Assembly (NCBI GenBank): GCA_905221605.1
Contig: CAJNDS010000739.1
Span: 1 to 64,000, forward strand
Direction: 5' to 3'
DNA: 64,000 nt
Source of the DNA: Symbiodinium natans
Lineage: Eukaryota; Sar; Dinophyceae; Suessiales; Symbiodiniaceae
Within the stretch, counting starts at the first letter, position 1. Each line of letters starts with the position of its first letter. The notes beneath the pieces were generated by a model. That model was not told where the DNA came from. It saw nothing but the letters and a program-made list of their open reading frames with translations, and did no database searches. Shown piece after piece: positions 53,706-64,000 of the stretch. Position numbers and translations under genes: made by a program.

Positions 53706-54330
53706 GGCACCAGAAGGTACCGGCGAATGGACACTAAACTAGGTCTTTCATCTGAGCATAAAGTTAGGTTCCATGGCATGGGAGGTCAAGATCACTGCCA
53801 TTGCTCACTTGGGAAACAGAGACCTCTTGTGAGATTTCTGTGCCACGGCTGAGGATGGCAGTGCGAGATGTGCCAGAGCTGTGGAAATGCTTGTACGCGC
53901 CATTCTTAGATGCCGACTTCAACCAACAAGCTTGTGTTTCAGCCGGGTTCTCTACTCAGAGCTAGCAAGCATTCCCAGCCTTGAGGCAATGGGTTCGACA
54001 GGATGCTGCACGTCATGTCATCATTTTCTTAATTGAGTTTGTGGGGAACGAGTGCCTCCATAATCCGCGTTGCTCCCTGCCCTGACGTGAGAACCCAGCC
54101 CCTCAGTTTCGAAATTTCAACCGTCGGGAGTCGGGACCCCTGACGTCAGAATTGGGCACACAGCCGGCTGAGCTGAGGGTGTTCGTGCATCCATCCAATG
54201 TTCTCTTAGGCCATGCCGTTGTTGTATTTCAAAAGGATCATGCAACAGTGTGGCGTCTCCAAGAGAGGGGAAAATCATGAAAAGTGAAGGTTCGCTCAGT
54301 TCGCTCGCTTTAGGATAACACATCGCTGAG
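53706..54330. other. Nothing recognised
   Basis: No frame with protein-like content and no repeat was seen between the TTTAGGG cluster and the ankyrin exon. Confidence 0.4.
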
Positions 54331-54402
54331 GCATGGGCATGGACGTCAACGCTCAGGATGATGCCGGCGAAACACCCCTGCATTGGGCTGCCATGACAGG
54401 CT
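54331..54402 (+). CDS. Ankyrin-repeat exon
   Basis: After GAG (54328-54330) the frame reads GMDVNAQDDAGETPLHWAAM then TG before a GC donor at 54403. DVNAQDDAGETPLHWAA is a textbook ankyrin consensus (DVNAxDxxGxTPLHxAA). Ankyrin repeats mediate protein binding, so function cannot be narrowed. Adjacent repeats must lie in neighbouring small exons that I could not place. If not spliced, the frame continues SAVQLLCTVT. Confidence 0.65.
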
Positions 54403-54844
54403 CGGCCGTTCAGTTGCTTTGCACGGTCACAATCGCGCATGCAGTTCACGTTGCTACCTGTGCAGAAGTATGCTCCACGCCACGAATTCCAGCAAGCTGC
54501 AAGGCAGAGCGTGGGCGACAGGCTTTCTTCTTCGGAACGGATCGGATCCTCTGCTTGCGAGTTGGTCCGGTCCTGCCGCCACGTTTGCACGAGAGCCGAT
54601 GACCATCGCGTAGTTAGTTGGTGGTGGGGCGGGGGTCCAGTGGACTGGCTTCAGGAAGCTAGCGGCAAGCGGCAAACCTCGACACTAGCCTTGTTATCGT
54701 CGGAGGGGGGGCGAAGCCCGGTTCTAAAGTTGCTTTCTGGCCTTTCTTTCGACACCTGGGCCAGAGCTGAGGTCAGTACTATAATACGGGGGCTCTTATT
54801 CGAGCAGAAGCACATGTCTGCCCATCAGAAAGCATTGTAGGCTT

Positions 54845-55420
54845 GGGGGAAGAGGCGTTCTTGTGTTTCCTCTTCGGGCTTTGTCTCTTATGCCTTACGA
54901 ATCTCTCTGCCAGGCGCCTCAGAATGTGTACCCAAATTCCATTCTGTCGGAATGGTTACTGGGGCGCTTATGTTTGATCTCCAGAGCGCCCAGTGTGTGT
55001 TTCGAGCTGCGATGCTGGGCAAGTCAATATTTAGGCAGCCAGCCGGAGGTTTGCTAGAGGTGAAGCCGAAACCTAAAAATGTCTTGACAACCTTGCTATT
55101 CTAAGGAGTACGTTGCAAGTGGGTGCGTGTTCTCACATGCGACAGGCAGCGCAAGATTTGGGTGTTTAGCGTGAGGCGGAACAAAACAGGAGAACCCTGT
55201 ATTTTCCTAAATGGTCCCCCAAATCAGATGAGCACGAACATGCTGACTGACGCGGCCTGTTTATCTTCGTGACCGCGCATGCTGGACCCGAAAACCGTGT
55301 GCCCCGCGGCCATGCACGTTTCATGCCTGCCGGCTTGCTGGCCCTTGTGACAGGCTTCCGGCCCTTTGACGTTTGCTGCACAGGGCCGGGCACTGAGATG
55401 GGTGATTCTTGTAGGGGACC
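54845..55420. other. Nothing recognised
   Basis: No supported frame, repeat or signal. Confidence 0.3.
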
Positions 55421-55499
55421 CCTTTTTTGCCCCTTCATTTTTGTGTTTTTGGCATCTTTTTTGTGGTGGTGGTGCGGGGGCTGTGTGTTCTCTATGTTT

Positions 55500-55790
55500 C
55501 CAAAGGAAAGCCTCTCCTTTCGCTATATTTTCATAGGGAGTATTGTGGTTTTCCTACGAAATATACAGAAAATAGAAAAAGAATAGAGATTTCCTGCAAC
55601 AACAGAGATATTCGAGGTTGTTTTCCTAATGCAATATCGGAAATAGATGTCTTCCTATTCAAAGATCGAGACATCGAAGTTTTCGTATTAAACTCTGGAG
55701 ACAATAGAGGGTTTCTTATGACAATATAGAGACAATCAAGGCTTTCCTGCTAAAAATTGAGAAAATAGAGGTTTTCTTAAGGGCACCCCC
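55500..55790 (+). repeat. AT-rich degenerate tandem repeat
   Basis: Diverged units of about 35-45 bp containing (A/G)GAGATTTTCCTA, CAATATAGAGACAAT or AATAGAGG/GTTTTCTTA, six or so in a row, ending in a run of 12 C and CCCACCCACCCA. Confidence 0.6.
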
Positions 55791-55799
55791 CCCCCCCAC

Positions 55800-56290
55800 C
55801 CACCCACAAAAAACAAAAAAGACACAAAATGAAAGGGCGAAACGAAATTCTCCGCCCTAGGTTTGAAGCAATTAGTCAGGCCATCGCCGGGTGTTGGACA
55901 TCCGGCATGCAGTAGCCCTACTTGGAGTAGTACCGCGACTGGCACACTGTATGTAGAACCCCCTTACACAATTCAACAGGTTGTTGTGGGGGCTGTTGCG
56001 CGGTCCCGTTCTGCTTTTCTTTCCACTCTTTGAAGACCGTGCGAGAGGCCAGCCGCCTTCCTCGGGGTGGAATCGAAGCTGCTTGGCTAGTGTCGACATG
56101 TTGTCGGTCTCCTGGAGCATAGGTCAGGCAGGAGAGACAACACTCTTAGCAATTCGGTTGCGGTGCGCCTACAGATCTGATCTTCCCGAGGAAAGTCTAT
56201 GAGATTCTCAAAGGTTGGACACAGGCCGAGCGAACAAACACTCGGAACTTCTTCAGTGCTTCCACGTCAGCTGCGCAGCTCTGTCGCCCC
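55800..56290. other. Nothing recognised
   Basis: No supported frame or repeat between the AT-rich tandem array and the fold-back element. Confidence 0.3.
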
Positions 56291-56295
56291 CTTTT

Positions 56296-56425
56296 GCTTA
56301 CTGTTGGTTAGTAGGGAATGGGGGAATGGGGGTACCCTGTAGAATCCCTCAAAGGGTATATGTAGTCCCTTAAAGGGTAAATATAGGGCCCTAATTCCCT
56401 CATTCCCTGCTAACCAACAGCAAGC
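56296..56425. mobile_element. Fold-back element, ~130 bp
   Basis: Left arm GCTTACTGTTGGTTAGTAGG then GAATGGGGGAAT, right arm ATTCCCTCATTCCC then TGCTAACCAACAGCAAGC. These are reverse complements with few mismatches. The inside holds GGGGGTACCCTG like family A and two AAAGGGTA words. CCTTTTG/CCTTTG at the edges may be a target duplication. Confidence 0.75.
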
Positions 56426-56487
56426 CTTTGCAGGCAACAGTCACTGCTGGTCATGCCGCCTTTGCCTTCGATGACGAGGTGCCACCA

Positions 56488-56545
56488 TACCCTAAACCCT
56501 AGACCCTAAAACCCCCCTACACCCTAAACCCTAACCCTAAGGAGA
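56488..56545 (-). repeat. CCCTAAA cluster next to the dispersed repeat
   Basis: About seven imperfect units, directly followed at 56540-56612 by the repeat shared with 30266-30335. Confidence 0.85.
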
Positions 56546-56883
56546 ACTGGGCCCTTGGGATGTTTTGTATCATCCCTTCTTGGTTTAAGAGGACCATGCT
56601 GAGAAATGGCTAGCATACTGAAGGGCTCCAGGAAACAAAAGAGCCCTAAAGCTCTAATCCCCAAACTTCGCCAAGAACTCCGAAGCCCTAAAACTCTAAA
56701 ACCGAAAAAGGCAACAAGCCCCACCTGAACCCTGAACCCCGAAGACCCTACGACGATTCTGGCCTTCGGCCTTTGGCTTTTGGCCTGGCAGCCGAGGGCC
56801 AGTCTTCCAGAGCCGAGCCCCCTGCCCGTCGGGCACCGAGATCACCGAGCAAGGCAATTTCAGGACCTCTAGAGCGCGGGCTT

Positions 56884-56927
56884 GTTTGGGGTTTGGGGTT
56901 TAGGGTTGAGGGTTTAGGGTTTAGGGT
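56884..56927 (+). repeat. TTTAGGG cluster
   Basis: About six units, with TTTGGGG and TTGAGGG variants. Confidence 0.85.
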
Positions 56928-57199
56928 GAGAGCTGTATAGGTCTTTGCATGGTTTATGGGGCTTTTAGAGGATATTGGCATCATGTACCAGTGAAAACAC
57001 TCGTGCGGCTACATGCCTCGGCGGTCTCCAGCTGAGGACCTTACCATCACATCCTTTGCAGTATGTATGACAGCCTGCTGCCATACCCATGCAGCTTCCC
57101 AGGACGACCGCCCTACAGCCAGGCAGGGGTACCCGGAGCAGCTTAAACAAGTTGCACCGCCACTGGCCACGACAGACAAAATGCAAACCGGAACTATCA

Positions 57200-57230
57200 A
57201 ACCCCCTAAACCCTAAACCCTAAACCCTGA
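57200..57230 (-). repeat. Short CCCTAAA cluster
   Basis: About four units. Confidence 0.85.
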
Positions 57231-57346
57231 AGAGCATGTGCTGAGATGTGCTAGGTCGCGCTTCACCCCTTCCCCCACCCTGGTTGCCCTTCGCATGGCC
57301 CTGGGCACTGCATGGAGGTTGCAGTCGGTTAGCAGGGCCTCCAATC

Positions 57347-57392
57347 ACAACCCTAAACCCTAAACCCTAAACCCTAAACCCTAAACCCTAAG
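57347..57392 (-). repeat. CCCTAAA array just upstream of a start codon or acceptor
   Basis: About six and a half near-perfect units ending 18 bp before the ATG at 57411. Confidence 0.9.
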
Positions 57393-57410
57393 CTGTTCTT
57401 ACGCTCCGAC

Positions 57411-57484
57411 ATGGCGCACCTTCGGGTGCGCGGCGCAAGGCTTGAAGAGCTCCTGAGGCTTCGAGCAGCGGTTGGGCGTTTTAG
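57411..57484 (+). CDS. Possible first coding exon, function unknown
   Basis: ATG opens MAHLRVRGARLEELLRLRAA then VGRF, ending in AG at a strong GT donor (GTGAGT, 57485). Arg/Leu-rich and helical. It could also be an internal exon whose acceptor is hidden. The next exon was not identified. Confidence 0.4.
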
Positions 57485-57499
57485 GTGAGTTGCTTCTGG

Positions 57500-58370
57500 T
57501 CATTCGGGTGCAAGGTGTTTCATGTAGTGTCTTAGAGTTTCTGGTCCGCTTCTTTTCAAGTGCAAGTCCGCGTAGAACCACAACGTGGGCGGAGCCGCAT
57601 TGCGCCACAAGGCCTCAGGTTTCTAGTCTCGACATATCCACGAAGACTGGGGGTCTCCTCGGAGGTTCTTGTCCCTTACCGTGCTTTTCGCTCGGCCAGG
57701 TAGGCCATGGTTTCGATGTCGAGGTTTGCAGTTTAAGGGGACCACGACCCAGTCATGTTTTCAAAGCAGACATTACATCCAGGGTTCGGGGTCTTCAGAT
57801 GTATTCCGGGTCTAGCCTGCAAGACAACGCTTCGGTCCGGAGATCACCTTTGGGGGTTTTCAGCTGTTTCAACCGGGCTCTTAAGCTTCCTGTACTTGAT
57901 TCCCAGGGCTTGAGGTTTAACCGGGCCTCACTGCGGCAAACAGAGTCCAATCTGCACACGGGCCCTCGAACACATGAGTTTGGGCGCAGGATCATCTCTC
58001 AATGTTTTCAGACTGTCTGTCAGCAGGTCCTGAAAAAGGACCTTGTCACGTTGCGGCAGTAAAAAAAAGTGCCGTTTTGTATGTGCACACAGCAGATTGC
58101 ATGCCTGCCAGGCTTACGGCCATTGGTGGTCACACTTCCCATGCGCAAGCATTACAAGCCTGGCTTGAGCAAGGTAGAGGGCATGCGCCGAAGCGCAGAA
58201 AAGCCGGCATTTCGAGCCAAGAGAAAGTCCCCCTTACACTGCGATGTGAAGCCAATGGCAAGTCCTGAATTGCAAGACATCGCACAGGCCTCACCCGCAA
58301 TGTCACAGTGCAAGCACCAGCACTACTGCACCCCTTCACGTTGCCCGACACATGCTCAAATACGATGTTG
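57500..58370. other. Nothing recognised
   Basis: A 196-codon frame (57472-58062) crosses this stretch but lacks protein-like composition and carries phrases typical of intron read-through. Confidence 0.3.
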
Positions 58371-58384
58371 TCTTCAATATTTTC

Positions 58385-58697
58385 AGAGCAGTGTAGCCTT
58401 GCACATTTCGAAGCAAGACGAAGGGCACTTGCAGCCATGGGTTTCAAGTATGTCTTCATACCAGCATCTTCCAGCGATGACATGCAGGAGGGCGTTGAAA
58501 TTACACGTGCCGTCAGATCGTCGGCTTTTACCCATTGCTTCAGGAGCTGGAATACGAAACAGACGTCGCAACTTTGGAGTCGGACTGCGTGGTCTGTGCG
58601 TGGGTTAGGCATGTGAGAACCTGCTCACGGTTTGGTGTACCTGCCAGGACACGTTTCGGACGTTTGTCGAGAAGTTCTTCGCAGCCGTGGGCGCCTG
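58385..58697 (+). CDS. Two possible exons of an unknown gene
   Basis: After CAG (about 58384-58386) the frame reads QCSLAHFEARRRALAAMGFK. After CAG (about 58646-58648) another reads TFRTFVEKFFAAVGA. Both are helical and basic and look like coding sequence. Phases and limits are not settled. Confidence 0.3.
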
Positions 58698-59626
58698 AGC
58701 GCTTTGAAGTGCAGCTCGGTTGCGTGCACTGGCAGGCAGACCGTGGTAAGCTTCGTTTACTTGCGATCAGTTTCACACTTCGAAGCAGTTGGAAGTGCAG
58801 AGTCGCTCAGGCTGCGGCTACTGCCGACCGTGATGTATTGCTGTGCGCTACCTGAGCCATGCTGTGTGCCACGCGGGTCTTCTGCGCAGCACGGTACAGC
58901 CAAAACAGGCAACAGCTGAAAGATCGGACTGGCGTCGACATCCAGGTCGGCTATCATCATTCCGCTGATGTTGGGCATTGTATGCAATGGGCACAGTGGC
59001 CCTCTTTCCAGCGGAATCGTGTCAATGGCGTTGACTTGCCAGGAGAAGACAGACAAGGGCGAGATGCCAAACGATGCCTCTAACTCAAGAACACTCGTGA
59101 TGTCTCCGTGACTAGTAGGCCCCATTGGGGCACAGCGCCGAAGCCTCCCTCGGAATCAGTCTATTCTTACTTTTCGACATCAGCTTGGTGGTGTGCTGCT
59201 CTGGGTTCCGTGGAATCTGGGGACCTTTCAGGCTGCACATCCCGAGTAGGCAGCGAGTAGGCAGGTGAGCATTCTGAGGAAGGCCCTGGATGGCCTTGGA
59301 AGGCTTTAGGGTTGGAGGTGTGCTCCAGCTGGGACCTGCAAACGACCTTGGTGGCAAGGGGAACTGTGACATGCGAGCCTCCAAACAGGAGCCCAAGTGT
59401 GCCAATCACACGACTGTCCGGGCACGCGCATGCGTGCGCCCGTTCAAGCATAGCCGCCTGCATCCGCACTGGCGATGGAAATGGGGCAAGGGGGCTTCAC
59501 AGCCGAGTTTGTCGATGTACCCCCTGAAGTGCGTTCGAACCTCGGTGCGCACGAAGGGGACCGACGCGAAGAACCCAAAGCCTCCAGCCCTGCTGTTGTT
59601 TGCAACCACGGTGCCCTGTTGCCCAG

Positions 59627-59790
59627 ATGGTGGACAAGCTGCTTTCCGCCAGCAGCGTCGAGATCTTCCCTGTGCAGCTTCCGACAAAGGATATTTCGCT
59701 GCTATCCACAACCTTCAGCAACCCAGACCCCAGACTGATCAGGAATCCTCTGACTGTCTGTGCGCCAGAACAAATGCTCCGACATCTGCA
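59627..59790 (+). CDS. Coding-like exon, function unknown
   Basis: After CAG (59624-59626) the frame reads MVDKLLSASSVEIFPVQLPT then KDISLLSTTFSNPDPRLIRN and NPLTVCAPE. No stop for over 70 codons and a balanced amino-acid composition. Probably a real exon of an unrecognised protein; the exact 3' limit is unknown. Confidence 0.4.
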
Positions 59791-59925
59791 GGACACAGGA
59801 TTCCACGCAGTGAGCGTGCACGCCCACGCTGGAATATGCTGGAATTGAGCTGGGTGTTGCTCGTACGTGAGCAGTGGAGCATGTCACCAACTCGCATCAA
59901 GCCAGTTTTGCTGGAAGCGAGACAG

Positions 59926-60004
59926 GTACCTGGATGACAAGGGTGTGGCCAAGAGCTTGGAGGACTCCGGGAATCGAGATGCCGAGCACAGAATTTGGCT
60001 ATCA
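59926..60004 (+). CDS. Coding-like exon, function unknown
   Basis: After CAG (59923-59925) the frame reads YLDDKGVAKSLEDSGNRDAE then HRIWLS, followed by a GC donor at 60005. The AG|G acceptor and GC donor match the local splice style. May belong to the same gene as 59627-59790. Confidence 0.4.
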
Positions 60005-60307
60005 GCATGTTTCGGTGCGAAGGAGAACATCCGCGTCTCCGGGCTGGTGCAAGATGCAACCTGAGATTCAAAAAGCCTTAACTTTAAAGACAGTCAGAAG
60101 TAATTGCTCGGAACGCTCATTTCTGAGGCCTGTGGATATCCCGGTCAGACATTCAGAGGGGACTGCTTTGTCGGAAGGGTCTTCGACGACACCGAGGCCC
60201 TCGGCATGCACCTTTTCAAAGGAGTGACGCTGCGGCAGCGTTGCTTAGGATGAGTGGAGGAGGATGGATTTCACCCTGAAGGCTGGACAGAACCCAAGGA
60301 TCATCTC

Positions 60308-60392
60308 TTGGATGTTCCCCGTTATACTAACAGTCCCTGAATAGGGATTGGAATAGGGTAAGCTCTGTTAGTATAAGGGGGGAACATCCCAA
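60308..60392. mobile_element. Complete family B palindromic element with 8-bp target-site duplication
   Basis: Left arm TTGGATGTTCCCCGTTATAC then TAACAG, right arm CTGTTAGTATAAGG then GGGGAACATCCCAA. The octamer ATCATCTC is directly outside both ends (60300-60307 and 60393-60400). An 85-bp relative of 34452-34551. Confidence 0.9.
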
Positions 60393-60429
60393 ATCATCTC
60401 TGAAGAAAGGCATGTCCAGTTCAGAACTT

Positions 60430-61240
60430 CATGCAGGATTGTAGCACTGATGCGGACTGGATCCAGCAGACAAAGATGCAGCGCGCAAACAGGACTGACC
60501 AGATGAATGCCAGATGTTGGAACGATCCATTCCCTGGGGCATTCCCTTTTGCAGGAAGCAAGGCGATTTGCAAAGCCTGGCGAATAGCATGGGCGTCAAC
60601 AATCCAGTCGCGTGGTCGCGCCATAAGGCGTTTTGAATTATGCTTGCCCCCACTGAACCTTAATCCCATTCGAGGCTCAGATCAACCCTTCCACGCTGGC
60701 AGCTGATGCTCCACAGGGTGAAACTGCAGATTATTCTTGGAAGCAGGCAGCGCTGCTCGCTAGACTGCCAGAGTCGTGGCTTCACATAGGTCTTGCTGCT
60801 GTGGTCGGTAGATTCATGCGTGCGTCTTTGCGGCGTAAGTGATGCCGGGCTTGTGATGAATTGAAGATCTGCTCGACAATTGGTTCCCAAAGGCTGCTGC
60901 CAGGGTTAGACCTGGGTGTTTGCCGGCAGGTGCCTCTGACTGCTGTGCATGGCCTTTTGGACTCCGAACTTCAATCAACTACGGGGCAGGGTCGGGATTA
61001 CGTGTGCGGAAATCGCAACGTTCACTCAGCGCGGGTACAGAACACGTGCTGCTGTTAAAGTCGGGTCGTCAGATTGCAGGTCTTTGTAGCTCTGATACTA
61101 CAATGAATTGCTTTACTTCGAACATCCCCACCCTACGGCCACTCTGGGGATACTCTGGGTGGGGATACTTTGGACTTCGTGGGTTGGGCACTCAGGGAGT
61201 GGATGCCACATTTAGCTGCTGTCCTGCCATGCAGTTGTTG
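60430..61240. other. Nothing recognised
   Basis: No frame with convincing coding content between the palindromic element and the exons at 61.3 kb. Confidence 0.3.
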
Positions 61241-61308
61241 TCACTGTTTCTGCCAGTCAGAAGATGAAGTTGAGGTGCAGCTCTTACCTGTTGTTGGCAC
61301 TGTCTCAG

Positions 61309-61426
61309 GAGTTTTGGAGAGTTCTTCGAGTTTGTTTGGGATGCCTTGTTCTGTCCTCCCGAGGTCACCTTCAAGAAGGACGGCTTGCAGAAAGGTGACA
61401 AGAAGTTCGTGAAGGCTTTGGAATAG
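61309..61426 (+). CDS. Probable terminal exon, function unknown
   Basis: After CAG (61306-61308) a 38-codon frame reads SFGEFFEFVWDALFCPPEVT then FKKDGLQKGDKKFVKALE and stops at TAG 61424-61426. It is aromatic- and lysine-rich and clearly protein-like. It may end an upstream gene or, if spliced before the stop, feed the CS-domain gene that follows. Confidence 0.4.
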
Positions 61427-61493
61427 GGGAGACGGAGACGAGTGGGGACACCGCCTCATGGTCAAACGCACATTGAAGCCTGCACCAGAAGAG

Positions 61494-62020
61494 CCCTGCG
61501 TCGATCGAGGTGGCTTTTGGACGCAAGCGGCTAAAAGTTTCAGTCAAGGACCAGGCCTTGCAGATGGCAGAAGCCGGAATGAGTGTTTAGCTTCGTGTGT
61601 GGGTTTTCTCGGGTTTTGGCTGGCTTGACATGGCTTGGTTTTTTGGCTTCTAGAGAACACGGCTGTCCTGGGTAGTGAACAATGGCAGTACCGCGGCGCG
61701 TTGCGCCAAGGGCTGTTGTTCGTGGCCGGCTTGCCCTACACCCTGAAACCAAAACCCCTAAGCTCCAAACCCTTGCAACAACCAGGTGATCATCGACTCG
61801 GCACTTGCCGGCAACACCACTGCAGATGAGTGCACCTGGACCCTCAGCGACGGTATACTTCAAGCCGGCGCCTAAGATCGAAGTAGGCAGCAGGGGCCTT
61901 AGGGTATCTTCGGCACCTATGGATGCTTAAGGAGCTCACCATAGTTCACCAATGTCGCAACCTGCTCCTGACACCCAGAAGGTCACGCTGGCCAAGGCAG
62001 ATGGAGACACCTGGCCTTGA
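61494..62020 (+). CDS. CS domain (p23/NudC-like) protein, partial
   Basis: Three exons spell the second half of a CS (CHORD/SGT1, p23) domain: SIEVAFGRKRLKVSVKDQ (about 61494-61554, GC donor), VIIDSALAGNTTADECTWTL then SDGILQ (61786-61863, GC donor) and KVTLAKADGDTW (61979-about 62014). They match the family pattern IxVxxxxKxLxVxxKxQ, xIIDxxL, xWTLxDG and VxLxK. Phases agree at both junctions. An upstream phrase SEDEVEVQL (61257-61283) fits the first strand. CS proteins act as HSP90 or dynein co-chaperones; which branch this is cannot be told because the tail was not found after 62014. Confidence 0.6.
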
Positions 62021-62029
62021 CGTCAGTTG

Positions 62030-63370
62030 CTGTGGGAACGTGCGGGGTACACGCAGTGCGTGTGCAACTTCCGGAGATCAGATGCAGATGCTGGGGGGGA
62101 GGAGAGGGGAGGGGGAAGGGGGGTTGATCTAAATGAAGTTGCGGCACACTAACGTGTAAGCAAAGATTGTCATGGAGACCCAAGAGAAGAGCCCATAATT
62201 TTGATCAACCTCTCATGCAGCATCTACCGACAATGCTGCTCTTCGGACCATCTAGACGATCTAGACTCCAGCCACCATCTCTGTAAGGTCCCAGCTGCTG
62301 GCGGAGAGTTAGCCCCACAACCCCAGCGAGGTTAACCAGTTTTGGCCTCATTAGCTCGCAGTGCTTTTGTACAGCTGAAGCGCGTTTTGTAGATAAACTG
62401 AGATATCGATGCGCTCAAAGCGCCCATGGCGAGCAAAGAAGGGCAGTTGCTCCCATGGATGCATGCAATGACCTCATGTTTGGGGGTTGGGGGTTTAGGG
62501 TTTAGGGTTTACTGTTTAGACTCATGCTGTGCACGTTTGCTGATCCTGCTTGGTCTTGACGCTGGCCTGACCTCTTTGCACACGGAGCTTGCCATGACAG
62601 CATTTCCGCTTACGGGGAGGGTAGACGTAGGGCCTAGGCCTTTCTTCAAGACGCTTCTCGCAGAAGAGGCGCCACCAAGTTTGGTGGAGACTCCTGTGTG
62701 AAGCCAGGGACTGAAGATGGATGGTATCAAGCGACAGCCCAAGTGCAGTAGACCAGATGACATGCGAGGGCGAAGCAAGGGGCAAAAGGAAGAGGACATC
62801 TTTCGATTGGCTCAGACACCGGCTCCTGCAAGCGAAAGGAGACATGCCGCAGCAGCTGCTGAAGTTGTACAGATGCGTTTCAGGGGCGTGGCAGAAGGCG
62901 AATACATGGTGGTTACAAAGATTGCTTTCGTAAACCTGAGGCGGACAAACATTTCTCCGATATACGCCGACCCCGAAGAGAGCAGAGACTAAAGGAACAT
63001 GGGAAGCATAGGAGGTGGGAGTCGCCATGTGGAGAGAGTGGTCCGAGTTTACCTGCGATATCGTGCGAGTGCAACATACCAAAGTAACTCAGGGCTCGCC
63101 CCCTCCGAAGGAAATCAGACAAGAACGAGATGTTTGGGGAAAGAGGGAAGAAAAACAAAAAGAGACAGACAGCAAAAACAGCAGAGTCCTCCAAGAGGTT
63201 GCAGTCAGTTCATGCTTCGGGGCTCAGTTGCTCAGTACACTGGACTTGGGCAGGTAGCTGCTTCACATGCAAGCCGACGTCGATGACAATGAACGGCGTC
63301 CCACCCACTCGTACCTCGCCAGCGTTTCGCCAAGCGACCCCTAAACCCTAAGCCCTTCCCATACTCGCAG
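62030..63370. other. No gene recognised
   Basis: Contains a TTTAGGG remnant (62484-62510) and a short CCCTAAA remnant (63338-63352) directly before the acceptor of the last open frame. Frames at 62720-63350 are Lys/Arg/Gln-rich but have no family signal. Confidence 0.3.
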
Positions 63371-64000
63371 CCCAGGAGAAGCAAGCCCAGCCAAGAGGAG
63401 GTACTGGAGCCCCCGATGTTCGGCATCGCTACGCAGGCGGTCTACGCAGGAGTGATCGGAAGCTTCCTCTACGGCTGCCTGGTCGAATCTATTTTGGGTT
63501 TAGGGAAGAGGCTGGGGAGCATGTGGGAGCTCCGATGCTTATACAGCGTGCTTGCCACTTCAGGCTACATGCTGTGCTACCTGAACTCCTGCACCATAGC
63601 TGCACCGAATTTATGTGCTGAAAGAAGAAAATCTCAGAGGGTCTTTGCAGCGTTTCTTGCAGCAAGCGCCTCATGGCAAGGCATGGACTTCATCACACTG
63701 ACTTTCGAATGGTGCAAGAGCGCTGTCATCTCGGACTGCCTAGCAAGCCGCATTAATTCAGGCAGGGGATCTCGGAAGCAAGCGTCGGTGAAGGCAAAAG
63801 TAACACGCTGTAACGGCAGTGATGTGAGGGGACTGCATGTGCAGACGTGCGACCTTCCATTTCCGAAAGAGATCCAAACGAGCGCAGAACCTGCCCGCAA
63901 CAGCGTCATGGACCACCGCACCTTTAGATGTCCTGGCCGATTTGGGTCGATAGACTCTCACCCGGCATTGCATCACATCTGCCAGGCCTCATCAATGCAG
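63371..64000 (+). CDS. Open reading frame running off the right edge, function unknown
   Basis: From CAG at 63368-63370 to the last base there are 210 codons without a stop in this frame. The start reads PRRSKPSQEEVLEPPMFGIA, then TQAVYAGVIGSFLYGCLVES (a possible membrane helix) and LYSVLATSGYMLCYLNSC. The later part (from about 63750) is less protein-like and may be intron read-through. No family recognised. The reverse strand also has frames of 60-95 codons here. Confidence 0.4.

Noticed and set aside
601-63352. CRISPR array or prokaryotic repeat system
   Set aside because: Repeats are contiguous heptamers without spacers, and the genes have spliceosomal introns.

Overview
The window looks like nuclear DNA of a dinoflagellate. 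The basis is the splice signals I could reconstruct. Exons of recognisable genes are joined by introns whose donors are mostly GC or GA rather than GT, and whose acceptors are almost always AG|G. Short arrays of the plant/alveolate-type telomere heptamer (TTTAGGG/CCCTAAA) are scattered at more than 25 internal places, every gene I recognise lies on the + strand, and exons can be as short as 21-24 nt. The genus cannot be fixed from the sequence.

Layout. 1-2371: microsatellite and mostly unreadable sequence that should hold the 5' end of the first gene. 2372-11484: a class I ([4Fe-4S]) fumarate hydratase in at least 33 exons, including a 3.2 kb intron (6921-10127) full of fold-back elements, tandem repeats and G-tracts. 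Its reading frame appears to run on into a pair of EF-hands (11157-11484), giving a putative Ca2+-binding fumarase. 11485-26390: repeat-rich, with a C2-domain gene (about 17494-18150), isolated exon-like stretches, the longest telomere-like array (16683-16938) and a large (GTA)n/(TAC)n hairpin (23053-23530). 26391-27302: an uninterrupted secreted sulfotransferase-like gene. 28589-28974: coiled-coil exons separated by telomere-like introns. 30.3-33 kb: fold-back elements and a compositionally distinct A/C-rich stretch. 34.0-36.1 kb: an acidic protein with one membrane segment, with two families of short inverted-repeat elements between its exons. 42030-47117: the best preserved gene, a secreted astacin metalloprotease with TSP1-like, WSC-like, ShKT and four MAM domains in nine exons. 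47551-48630: a protein with a domain resembling the WCLWEI-type cytoplasmic domain of algae and protists. 48.7-64 kb: fragments of intron-rich genes (ankyrin, CS/p23-NudC and several unrecognised), more telomere-like arrays, and an open reading frame leaving the window at its right edge.

The genes do not form an obvious pathway. Two things stand out. One is the genome biology: telomere-like arrays and short inverted-repeat elements sit inside introns, and GC/GA splice donors are common. The other is the possible fumarase-EF-hand fusion. All exon borders below were derived by hand from reading-frame continuity and family alignment from memory; none was checked against RNA.
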